Below are positions 9,308 to 18,000 of a stretch of DNA of 64,000 nucleotides, one piece after another (within the stretch, counting starts at the first letter, position 1; each line of letters opens with the position of its first letter). The stretch is from DASXRU01 sp036506395 (GTDB lineage: Bacteria; Acidobacteriota; Blastocatellia; Pyrinomonadales; Pyrinomonadaceae): NCBI GenBank assembly GCA_036506395.1, contig DASXRU010000135.1:41319-105318 (forward strand). Reading direction: 5' to 3'. Made by a program: the position numbers and the translations under genes. The notes beneath the pieces are model-generated. The model worked only from the letters and a program-made list of their open reading frames with translations, ran no database searches and was not told where the DNA came from.

Positions 9308-9682
9308 TCAAACAGCCCAGAGCGACTGGTCCGGATCGTAGTGGAGAGGGTGATCCGCACCGTTAAGCCAATCGGCCCGCGCGGGAGCGCAAATGTCGAG
9401 TGCGACTGTGTCTTCGAGCGCTTCGGAAGAGTGCTCAGTTCCCGGCGCAATGCGCAGGCACTGGTTCGGCACCAGCGTCACGTCGCCGCTCGGCAGATGG
9501 AAGCGCCAGCTGCCTTTCAGCACCAGGATCATCTCTTCATTTTCGTGGCTGTGAGAGAGGGTGACAGCACCCTCCTTCACCTCGACACGTGCCACGGTGA
9601 CGCTCTCACCGATGGCCAGCTTTCTTTGATAGAGCTCCGTGATCTCTTCTGCTTTCATTCGATCCCAATCGTATAGACCCAT
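9308..9682 (-). CDS. Small cupin-domain protein in ilv operon
   Basis: A single-domain cupin of 124 residues. Motif 1 is HSHENEEMILVLKG (metal-binding histidines and glutamate), and motif 2 includes RIAPGTEHSSEAL. The ATG has AAGGAAGGTG upstream. The substrate is unknown. Its position between ilvC and ilvE suggests a link to branched-chain amino acid synthesis, perhaps as a small-molecule sensor or metal-dependent enzyme, but nothing in the sequence proves this. Confidence 0.8.
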   Translation of the reverse strand: MGLYDWDRMKAEEITELYQRKLAIGESVTVARVEVKEGAVTLSHSHENEEMILVLKGSWRFHLPSGDVTLVPNQCLRIAPGTEHSSEALEDTVALDICAPARADWLNGADHPLHYDPDQSLWAV

Positions 9683-9718
9683 TTTTCACCTTCCTTAATT
9701 CTGGTTGGTCCGTGCCTA

Positions 9719-9750
9719 TCTGACCTCTGACCTCTAACCTCTGACTTCCC
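9719..9750. repeat. Heptamer repeat tract after ilvC
   Basis: About four and a half units of the type TGACCTC directly abut the ilvC stop codon on its 3' side. No inverted partner array was found nearby, unlike the other heptamer loci. The unit resembles those at 31.1 and 48.3 kb. Confidence 0.75.
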
Positions 9751-10767
9751 CTAGTTCCTGGCTTTATCAACCAGCCGTCCCGCTGCGAGCCAGGGCATCA
9801 TTCCGCGTAGCTCGGCGCCGACGCGCTCGATTTGGTGCTCTTTCGTTTTGGTTGCGAGCTCTTCAAAGCGCTTGCGTCCATTGCGGCTCTCTTTCATCCA
9901 CTCATGCGCGAACGCGCCGGATTGAACCTCGGCCAGCAGGCCTTTCATGCGTCGCTTTGTCTCGTCGTTAATGACCGCGGGCCCACGCGTCATGTCGCCA
10001 TACTGCGCAGTGTTCGAGATCGAGTAGCGCATCTCGGATATACCGCCTTCGTAAATCAGATCGACAATCAACTTCATTTCGTGCAGGCACTCGAAGTAGG
10101 CCATCTCCGGCGCGTAGCCCGCTTCTACGAGCGTTTCGAAACCTGCTTTAATTAGCGACGTGAGCCCGCCGCAGAGTACGGCCTGTTCGCCAAACAGATC
10201 CGTTTCCGTCTCTTCGCGGAAGTTTGTTTCGATAATGCCGGCACGACCCCCGCCAATGGCCGATGCGTAGGCCAGCCCCACTTCTTTTGTTTCGCCGGTT
10301 GGGTCCTGGTGAACCGCCAGCAGACAAGGCACGCCGGCGCCTTTCTCGTATTCACGTCGCACTAGATGGCCCGGCCCTTTCGGCGCAACCATAAAGACGC
10401 TGACGTCCTCAGGGGGCTTGATAAACCCGTAATGAACGGAGAAGCCGTGGGAGAAAGCCAGATACTTTCCCGGCGTCATGGATTCCGCAATGTCACGCGC
10501 GTACACGTCAGCCGCGAGCTCATCCGGCACCAGCATCATGACAATGTCGGCTTCGGCAGCAGCTTCCGCCACTGGGCGCACCCGCAGGCCGGATTGTTCC
10601 GCCTTTGCCCGTGAAGGGCTGTCTGCCCGCAGCCCGACGGTGACATTGCAACCTGACTCGCGCAGGTTGTTGGACTGGGCAAAGCCCTGGCTGCCGTAAC
10701 CGATAACGGCGATCTGCTTGTCGCGCAAACGGCCGGCATCAGCGTCTCTATCGTAAAAAACTTTCAT
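9751..10767 (-). CDS. ilvC: Ketol-acid reductoisomerase, class I
   Basis: Converts acetolactate or acetohydroxybutyrate to the dihydroxy acids using NAD(P)H and Mg2+. The N-terminal Rossmann motif is VIGYGSQGFAQSNNL. Serines after GLRADSPSRAKA in the cofactor loop point to NADPH. The knotted C-terminal domain includes DLFGEQAVLCGG. The ATG at 10767 has GAGAGGAACAACC upstream and gives 338 residues, the normal class I length. It follows ilvH by 57 bp. Confidence 0.97.
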   Translation of the reverse strand: MKVFYDRDADAGRLRDKQIAVIGYGSQGFAQSNNLRESGCNVTVGLRADSPSRAKAEQSGLRVRPVAEAAAEADIVMMLVPDELAADVYARDIAESMTPGKYLAFSHGFSVHYGFIKPPEDVSVFMVAPKGPGHLVRREYEKGAGVPCLLAVHQDPTGETKEVGLAYASAIGGGRAGIIETNFREETETDLFGEQAVLCGGLTSLIKAGFETLVEAGYAPEMAYFECLHEMKLIVDLIYEGGISEMRYSISNTAQYGDMTRGPAVINDETKRRMKGLLAEVQSGAFAHEWMKESRNGRKRFEELATKTKEHQIERVGAELRGMMPWLAAGRLVDKARN

Positions 10768-10824
10768 GGTTGTTCCTCTCAAAAGGGCTTGTCAGTATCG
10801 CAGGCAGTACTGACCTAAATTGTT

Positions 10825-11358
10825 TTAACCGACCGCATAGCCGGCCTCTCCTGTTTCAGCAGGCGCTCCTACATCGACGTTGGACAACCGTCCGATGGCA
10901 ATGCAGCCGGTGCGCGTAATGTCACCTATGCCCATGGGCCGCAGCAGCTCGATAAACGCCTCGACCTTCTCCTTGTTTCCCGAAGCTTCAATGATCATTC
11001 CTGTTTGCGAAATGTCCACCACCTTGGCGCGAAAGACCTCTACCAGACTCAGCACCTCCTGCCGCATCACACCAGGCGTGGCTTCAACATCGATAAGCGC
11101 CATCTCGCGTTCGATGTGGGGTTGCATCGTGACGTCCAGCACTTCGCGTACGCGCGCGAGCCGCGAACAGTGTTTGACGATCTGCTCGATGGTCCGATCA
11201 TCGCCGCGAGTTACAATGGTCACGCGCGACCATTGCGGATCGTTTGTCTGTCCCACGGACAATGTCTCAATATTGAAACCGCGGGCGCTAAACAACCCTA
11301 CGATGCGCGAGAGCTCGCCCGGCTGATCAGCAACTACAATTGAGAGTGTGTGACGCAT
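10825..11358 (-). CDS. ilvH: Acetolactate synthase regulatory subunit
   Basis: Small subunit that activates the catalytic subunit and confers valine feedback. An N-terminal ACT domain (HTLSIVVADQPGELSRIVGLFSARGFNIETL) is followed by the ALS small-subunit C-terminal domain, ending near residue 177. The ATG at 11358 is preferred; an in-frame TTG six codons upstream lies against a heptamer tract. It sits between ilvB and ilvC, the classical order. ilvH and ilvN names are interchangeable here. Confidence 0.94.
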   Translation of the reverse strand: MRHTLSIVVADQPGELSRIVGLFSARGFNIETLSVGQTNDPQWSRVTIVTRGDDRTIEQIVKHCSRLARVREVLDVTMQPHIEREMALIDVEATPGVMRQEVLSLVEVFRAKVVDISQTGMIIEASGNKEKVEAFIELLRPMGIGDITRTGCIAIGRLSNVDVGAPAETGEAGYAVG

Positions 11359-11370
11359 GTCATTTTCGAC

Positions 11371-11497
11371 TGCCAATTGCCGATTGCCGATTTGTCTTTT
11401 GCATAGTTGACACTCCCTGCTTCCCTCTCATGTTCTTGGGTAGTGCTCTGCGGCGCCCCCCACCGTTCACGAATTGCCGAGCGCTAATCGGCAATCA
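11371..11497. repeat. Inverted heptamer arrays, ilvB-ilvH spacer
   Basis: The left tract (11371-11394) is built of TGCCAAT/TGCCGAT units. The right arm (11484-11497) is the reverse-complement type and includes CTAATCGGCAATC. Eleven bases match exactly across a loop of about 90 bp. The right arm contains the ilvB stop codon. Confidence 0.65.
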
Positions 11498-13258
11498 CTC
11501 CAGGATCATGTCGCGCGAGTTTCCTCCCGCGGGGACGATCGGAAAGACGTTCTCTTCCTTAGAAACCACGATATCCATCACCGCGACTCCCTTATGGGCT
11601 AAGCCGGCCGAAAGCACCTCCGATAATTCTTCCGGCCGCGTAGCTCGCACGCCAAACGCTCCGTAGGACTCAGCCAGTTTGACGAAATCAGGAGACACTG
11701 ACAGGTCAACCTCCGAGTAGGCGCGCTCGTAAAACATCTCCTGCCACTGGCGCACCATTCCGAGGTAGCCGTTGTTCATAATCAGGACCTTGATCGGCAG
11801 GTCATATTGGACCGCCATCGCCAACTCCTGATTGGTCATCTGGAAACCGCCATCCCCGACCACGGCGACTACCATATGATTGCCGAGCACTAACTGCGCT
11901 CCGATGGCCGCGGGCACGCCGAAACCCATCGCGCCAAGGCCGCCGCTGGTGATCCACTGGCGCGACCTCATGAACGGATAAAATTGGGCGGCCCACATCT
12001 GGTGTTGCCCGACGTCGGTGGCGATGAGCGCGTCTCCGTTCGTCAAACGGTGCAACTCACGAATCACTTTCTGCGGCTTGATGTGATCGCCAGAGCCGCT
12101 GAACCGTAACGGTTGCGAGAGCTGCCAATCCCGTATTCGTCCCCACCAAACTGCGCGACGCTTAACGCCCCTGTCGATTTGGAGTTGGCCGAAACCTTTG
12201 ATTTCAGTTTGCAAGGCGTAAAGCGCTTCGCGCGCATCGGCCACCAACGACATTTCCGGCGCTCGATTCTTGCCCACGTTTGCCGGATCGATATCGATGT
12301 GAATAACCCGCGCCTGCGGGGCGAAGGTCGCGAGTTTTCCCGTGACGCGGTCGTCGAAGCGCACGCCGACGGCGATAAGAAGATCGCTCTCGGCTACGGC
12401 CATATTCGCGGCATACGTGCCGTGCATGCCCAGCATGTTCAGGCAAAGCGGGTGCACCGAAGGAAAACCGCCCAGTCCCATCAGCGTCGGCGTGACTGGC
12501 AATTGCAACTCTTCGGCTAACGCGAGGAGCGCTTCAGCGGCGCCCGAATTAACGATGCCACCGCCCACGTACATTACGGGGCGCTCCGCTTTCATGATCG
12601 CCGCGGCGGCTTCAGCGACGGCCTGAGGGTCCGGCGGGCTCTTCCGCTCCACCAAAGGAAAGCTGATGTTCTTCAAGCTTGAATATGAAGTTCGCGCCGC
12701 CGACACGTCCTTCGGAATGTCGATTACGATCGGGCCGGGCCGGCCCGTTCGTGCCAGGTGAAAAGCTTCGTGTACTACCGCCGCGAGATCCCGAACGTCG
12801 CGCACCAGGTAGTTGTGCTTAACGCAGGAACGTGTGATACCTACCGTATCAACTTCCTGAAAAGCGTCGGTGCCGATGAGCGGCGTCGGCACCTGACCGG
12901 TGATGACCACTATCGGCGTCGAATCCATGTAGGCATTAGCGATGCCGGTCATCGCATTGGTTGCACCCGGCCCCGAGGTAACCAGCGCAACGCCGACGCG
13001 GCCTGAGGCGCGCGCATAACCTTCCGCCATGTGCACCGCGCCTTGTTCGTGGCGAACGAGGTAATGCGTCACGCGGTCGCGCGCGCGCCACAGCTCGTCG
13101 TAGATGTGCAGCACAGCTCCACCGGGATAACCGAAGATCGAATCCACCCCCTCATGCAGAAGTGCTTCGATCAGAATCTCCGCCCCGTGCGGCTCTTGTG
13201 TCGCGTCGGTCAGCGGGAGTTGGGCTGCGGCCGTTAGCGTTTGTGGCAGTGTGCTCAT
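11495..13258 (-). CDS. ilvB: Acetolactate synthase catalytic subunit
   Basis: ThDP-, FAD- and Mg2+-dependent condensation of pyruvate with pyruvate or 2-oxobutyrate. The catalytic-glutamate motif RHEQGAVHMAEGYARASG lies in the N-terminal Pyr domain. The ThDP motif runs GDGGFQMTNQEL to NNGYLGM in the C-terminal PP domain. The 587-residue length is typical. It is followed by ilvH and ilvC. A short AGGAACC precedes the ATG. Biosynthetic rather than catabolic, because the regulatory subunit lies next to it. Confidence 0.97.
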   Translation of the reverse strand: MSTLPQTLTAAAQLPLTDATQEPHGAEILIEALLHEGVDSIFGYPGGAVLHIYDELWRARDRVTHYLVRHEQGAVHMAEGYARASGRVGVALVTSGPGATNAMTGIANAYMDSTPIVVITGQVPTPLIGTDAFQEVDTVGITRSCVKHNYLVRDVRDLAAVVHEAFHLARTGRPGPIVIDIPKDVSAARTSYSSLKNISFPLVERKSPPDPQAVAEAAAAIMKAERPVMYVGGGIVNSGAAEALLALAEELQLPVTPTLMGLGGFPSVHPLCLNMLGMHGTYAANMAVAESDLLIAVGVRFDDRVTGKLATFAPQARVIHIDIDPANVGKNRAPEMSLVADAREALYALQTEIKGFGQLQIDRGVKRRAVWWGRIRDWQLSQPLRFSGSGDHIKPQKVIRELHRLTNGDALIATDVGQHQMWAAQFYPFMRSRQWITSGGLGAMGFGVPAAIGAQLVLGNHMVVAVVGDGGFQMTNQELAMAVQYDLPIKVLIMNNGYLGMVRQWQEMFYERAYSEVDLSVSPDFVKLAESYGAFGVRATRPEELSEVLSAGLAHKGVAVMDIVVSKEENVFPIVPAGGNSRDMILE

Positions 13259-13270
13259 GTGGTTCCTTGA

Positions 13271-13310
13271 AATCTCAAATCTGAGATCTGAGATCTGAGA
13301 TCTGAAATAT
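13271..13310. repeat. Self-complementary heptamer tract, gltD-ilvB spacer
   Basis: About five units of ATCTGAG. Because each junction contains AGATCT, the whole 40-bp tract is nearly its own reverse complement. It is therefore a heptamer array pair with no separating loop. It fills most of the spacer between gltD and ilvB. Confidence 0.75.
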
Positions 13311-13319
13311 GTTTTTTCG

Positions 13320-14804
13320 CTATGGAAGTGTCGTTTCTCCCATCAAGTATTTATCGACGCCTTTCGCCGCCCGCCGTCCGTCAGCAATGGCCCAAACGAC
13401 CAGCGACTGGCCGCGCGCCATGTCACCGGCTGCGAAAACTCCCGGCACGTTCGTCATCTTGTCCTGGTTAATCCGGACATTGCCGCGTTCATCAATCACT
13501 ACATCAAGCTGAGACAGCAACCCATCCGTCTCCGGGCCCAGGAAACCCATGGCCAGTAGGATCATTTGCGCGGGCCACACTCGTTCCGTACCGGAAATCT
13601 CTCGCGGCATGGATCCTCCGTTGTTGTTCCCGGTCCACTCAATCTGCACCGTCTGCACCCCGCGCACGTGGCCATCGTTGTCGCCAACAAAGTGTTTGCT
13701 CATGAGGCAATAGGTTCGTGGATCCTGCCCGAATATGGCAGCAACTTCTTCCTGACCGTAATCGAGTCGATAAACCTTTGGCCATTGGGGCCAGGGGTTG
13801 TCGGGTGCGCGTTCTTCAGGCGGTTTCGACAGAATTTCAAATTGCACCAGGCTCTTACAACCGTGTCTCAATGCAGTGCCCACACAGTCTGTGCCGGTGT
13901 CACCTCCGCCAATGACAATGACGTCCTTATCCTTTGCCGAGAGATAGTTTTCATCTTCGTGGTTGCTGTCTAACAGACTCTTGGTGTTCGCCTGCAGAAA
14001 CTCCATCGCGAAATGAATTCCCCGCAGTGGCCGGCCGTCGATAGTTAGATCGCGTGCCCGTGTTGCGCCTCCGCAAAGCACGACCGCGTCAAACTCTTGC
14101 ATCAGTCTGGCGGCAGGATAGTCGTGACCGACATGCGTACTCGTAACGAACTGAACGCCCTCGGCGGCCATCAGATTGGTGCGCCGCTCAACTAATGTTT
14201 TCTCAAGCTTCATATTGGGGATGCCGTACATCAGTAGCCCGCCAAGCCGATCGGCTCTTTCGAAAACGGTTACCCAATGACCCGCGCGATTAAGCTGCGC
14301 GGCGCAAGCGAGGCCGGCCGGACCAGAACCGATCACTGCGACCTCTTTGGCGGTACGCACAGACGGAGGTTCAGGAACAACCCAGCCTGCCTCAAAACCT
14401 TTGTCAATGATCGCCTGCTCGATCGTCTTGATCGTGACTGGGCTATCATTGATACCCAGCACGCACGAACCTTCGCATGGCGCGGGACAAACCCGGCCGG
14501 TAAATTCCGGAAAGTTGTTGGTGTGATGAAGACGGCTCAGCGCTTCGCGCCAATGGCCCCGGTAGACGAGATCGTTCCACTCGGGAATCAGATTGTTTAT
14601 GGGGCACCCGGAAGCCGCGCCACCTATCATCCGGCCGGTATGGCAAAACGGCACCCCACAATCCATGCAACGAGCGCCTTGTTCGCGGAGCGCCTCCTCA
14701 GGAGAGTGCAGATGGAACTCCTGCCAGTCAGAGATGCGCTCTGCTGGTGGCCGGACGATCGGAAGCGTCCGAGTGTATTCCATGAATCCTGTCGCTTTTC
14801 CCAT
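13320..14804 (-). CDS. gltD: Glutamate synthase small subunit
   Basis: FAD/NADPH-binding electron-input subunit of GOGAT. Two N-terminal cysteine clusters for Fe-S centres (CMDCGVPFC with CPINNLIPEW, and CPAPCEGSC) precede the FAD motif VIGSGPAGLACA and the second nucleotide motif VIGGGDTGTDC. The start is the ATG at 14804 (494 residues). An in-frame TTG two codons upstream is also possible. It follows gltB on the same strand across a 200-bp spacer with heptamer repeats. Confidence 0.96.
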   Translation of the reverse strand: MGKATGFMEYTRTLPIVRPPAERISDWQEFHLHSPEEALREQGARCMDCGVPFCHTGRMIGGAASGCPINNLIPEWNDLVYRGHWREALSRLHHTNNFPEFTGRVCPAPCEGSCVLGINDSPVTIKTIEQAIIDKGFEAGWVVPEPPSVRTAKEVAVIGSGPAGLACAAQLNRAGHWVTVFERADRLGGLLMYGIPNMKLEKTLVERRTNLMAAEGVQFVTSTHVGHDYPAARLMQEFDAVVLCGGATRARDLTIDGRPLRGIHFAMEFLQANTKSLLDSNHEDENYLSAKDKDVIVIGGGDTGTDCVGTALRHGCKSLVQFEILSKPPEERAPDNPWPQWPKVYRLDYGQEEVAAIFGQDPRTYCLMSKHFVGDNDGHVRGVQTVQIEWTGNNNGGSMPREISGTERVWPAQMILLAMGFLGPETDGLLSQLDVVIDERGNVRINQDKMTNVPGVFAAGDMARGQSLVVWAIADGRRAAKGVDKYLMGETTLP

Positions 14805-14836
14805 AGTCAATTAAGGACGAACGATGAACGAGGTTG

Positions 14837-14974
14837 CATTTTCCATTTGTCATTTGACATTTTTCATTTGTCATTCAAAGCATAAGTAAGCGTTTACTCA
14901 GAGACCGCAACTGTTACTCAAGATCGAAACCCGTTACTCAAAAAGAACGCATGCTCAGGCAATGACAAATGAAA
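14837..14974. repeat. Inverted heptamer arrays, gltB-gltD spacer
   Basis: The left arm (14837-14875) is five and a half units of CATTTTC/CATTTGT/CATTTGA. The right arm (14961-14974) is the complementary type, AATGACAAATGAAAC. Fourteen bases match exactly around a loop of 85 bp. The unit is similar to those at 5.4 and 62 kb. Confidence 0.78.
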
Positions 14975-15007
14975 CATCGCGTCTTCAACTGCTTCATCCT
15001 TCCCCTT

Positions 15008-18000
15008 TCACTGGCCTGCGGCTCGGGCCAAAGAATGGGAGTTCAATTCAAACGCAGCCATCTGCGCTCCTTCGTGTGTCATGCCGCTTTCCCTCATTTG
15101 CTTCTGTGCCTCGAGCACACGCTTGTAGTCATGCGGGATGACGCGCACAAACTTCGGTAACCACTCATCCCATTGCAGCAGCACCTCAGTGGCGCGACTG
15201 CTGCCCGTATACTCGGCGTGGCGGAAGACCATGTTCTTGATCGACTCCCTCTCGTCCGTGTCTTCCACGCTCGTGAGTTGGACCATCGCCTTGTTACAGC
15301 GCTGCGCAAAATCACCTTTTTCATCGAGCACATAGGCGATGCCGCCGGACATACCAGCAGCGAAGTTGCGGCCGGTTTGTCCCAGCACTACCACGCAACC
15401 ACCCGTCATATATTCACAACCGTGATCGCCCAACGCTTCGACCACGGCGTGGACTCCGCTGTTGCGCACGCAAAACCTCTCACCCGCGATACCAGCGATA
15501 TAAGCTTCGCCCCCTGTCGCGCCGTAGAACGCCACGTTGCCAATGATCACGTTTTCTTGCGGGGTGAAGGTGGCTTCCCGGGACGGGTAGACAATAATCT
15601 TGCCTCCTGACAGTCCTTTACCGACATAGTCGTTTGCATCGCCTTCGAGTTTGAGTGTCACTCCACCTGGAACAAACGCACCGAAACTCTGCCCGGCGGA
15701 ACCATTGAACAAGAGTTGAATGGTGTCAGCGGGAAGCCCTTCGGGACCGTAGCGGCGCGTCACTGAGCTACCTAGCATGGTGCCGACAGCGCGATTGACG
15801 TTACGGATGGGCATTGTCGCCGAGACGGGGGTGCGGTCTTCGAGTGCGGGCCTGCAGAGGTCCAGCAGTGTCGTGCTGTCAAGTGATTTTTCCAGTCCGT
15901 GGTCCTGCGGGATCTGGCAATAACGCCCCACCGTCTCCGGAACCGTTGGTTGATAGAGAATGTTTGAAAAGTCGAGCCCGCGCGTCTTCCATTGCTCGAT
16001 AGCCGTCCGCATCTCGATGCATTCAGTGCGACCAATCATTTCATTGATGGTGCGATAGCCGAGCTGGGCCATTAATTGGCGCACTTCCTCGGCGATAAAG
16101 TGCATGAAGTTAACGACGTGCGCAGGGTCGCCGCTGAATTTGGCGCGCAGTTTCGGATCCTGCGTCGCAACGCCGACGGGACATGTGTTCAAGTGGCAGA
16201 CGCGCATCATGATGCAACCCAGGCCCACGAGCGGCGCGGTGGCAAAACCAAACTCCTCCGCTCCCAGCAACGCAGCAACAACTACGTCGCGGCCGGTTTT
16301 GAGTTGGCCATCGGTCTCAATTGCAATGCGGCTGCGCAGGTTGTTGAGCAGCAGAGTCTGATGAGTCTCAGCGAGACCGAGCTCCCACGGCACACCCGCA
16401 TGCTTGATGCTGGAAAGCGGGGAGGCGCCGGTGCCGCCATCGTAGCCGCTAATCAAAACAACGTCGGCGTGTGCTTTGGCGGCGCCCGCTGCTACCGTGC
16501 CTACTCCGACCTCAGCAACAAGCTTGACGCTGATGCGCGCCGTGTGGTTTGCATTTTTGAGGTCATAGATCAACTCGGCCAGGTCTTCGATGGAGTAAAT
16601 GTCGTGATGCGGCGGTGGAGAGATGAGACCGACGCCAGGCGTCGAATGCCTCACTCTCGCAATCTCCGGATAGACCTTGTGACCCGGAAGCTGTCCGCCT
16701 TCGCCGGGCTTCGCGCCCTGCGCTATCTTGATCTGCAACTCTTCAGCATTGACCAGATAGTTGCTGGTTACGCCAAAACGTCCGGAAGCGACTTGCTTAA
16801 TAGCACTGTTACGCGAGTCCCCGTTGTCTTCACGGAGGTAACGCGCAGGGTCCTCGCCACCTTCGCCCGTATTGCTCTTGCCTCCGATGCGGTTCATAGC
16901 AACGGCCAGAGCTTCATGCGCTTCTTTGCTGATCGAACCGTAAGACATCGCGCCCGTCTTGAAGCGCTTGACGATTTCCGCCACCGGCTCTACCTCTTCG
17001 ATGGGGATTGGAGCGCGCGCCGGCTTGAATTCCATCAATCCACGTAGCGTGCAGAGACGGCTCGACTGATTGTTCACCAACTCGCTGTACTCTTTGAACG
17101 CCTGGTAGCTGTTCATGCGGCAGGCATACTGGAGTTTGTGAATAGTTTCCGGGCTGAAAAGGTGAAGTTCTCCTTCCCTTCTCCACTGGTATTCTCCGCC
17201 CTCGCCGAGCGTTTGATCATGCGCTTGCCGGTCCGGGAAACCCTGCTTGTGGCGTAGCTTCACTTCTTCTGCAATCACATCGAGGCCAATGCCGCCAATG
17301 CGCGAAGGTGTCCAGGTAAAGTAACGATCGACGAAATCCTCATTAAGGCCGATGGCTTCGAAAATTTGCGCGCCGCAGTAGCTCTGTATCGTCGAGATCC
17401 CCATCTTTGAGATGACCTTGACGACGCCTTTGTTAATTGCCTTGATGTAGTTCAAAATCGCCCTATCTGAATCGTCAGTATCGCCAGCATCGACATTAGG
17501 CAACAGCCCGCGCGCAATCATGTCTCGCAAAGTCTCGAACGCCAGATACGGATTGATCGCCGCAGCACCGTAGCCCAGCAACAAAGCAAAATGATGAACC
17601 TCGCGCGGCTCGCCGCTTTCGATCACCAGACCGGCCTGAGTGCGCGTGCCCTGCCGAATCAAGTGGTGGTGAACGCCGGCGACTGCGAGCAATGCCGGAA
17701 TCGGAGCTTGCTCGCTTGTCCCGCCGCGGTCGGAAAGGATGATGATGCCGAAGCCACCTGCAATCGCCGCGCTCGACTTGCGGCAGAGTTCATCAAGCGC
17801 ACTTTCCAGACCACGACCACCGGCGCTGACTTCAAAGAGCATCGGCAAGGTTATAGATTTGAACCTCGAATCGCCTACGCGATTGTCCGGGTCGGCCAGG
17901 TGTCGCAACTTTTCCAGCTCCTCGTTGGTGAGAATTGGGGACGGCAGCTTAATTTGCCGTGCACACTCCGGGGTCGGCTCCAACATATTCGCTTCGGGGC

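Noticed and set aside
16076..17047. 323-codon plus-strand frame inside gltB
   Set aside because: Antisense shadow of a well-conserved GltB region; no independent signals.
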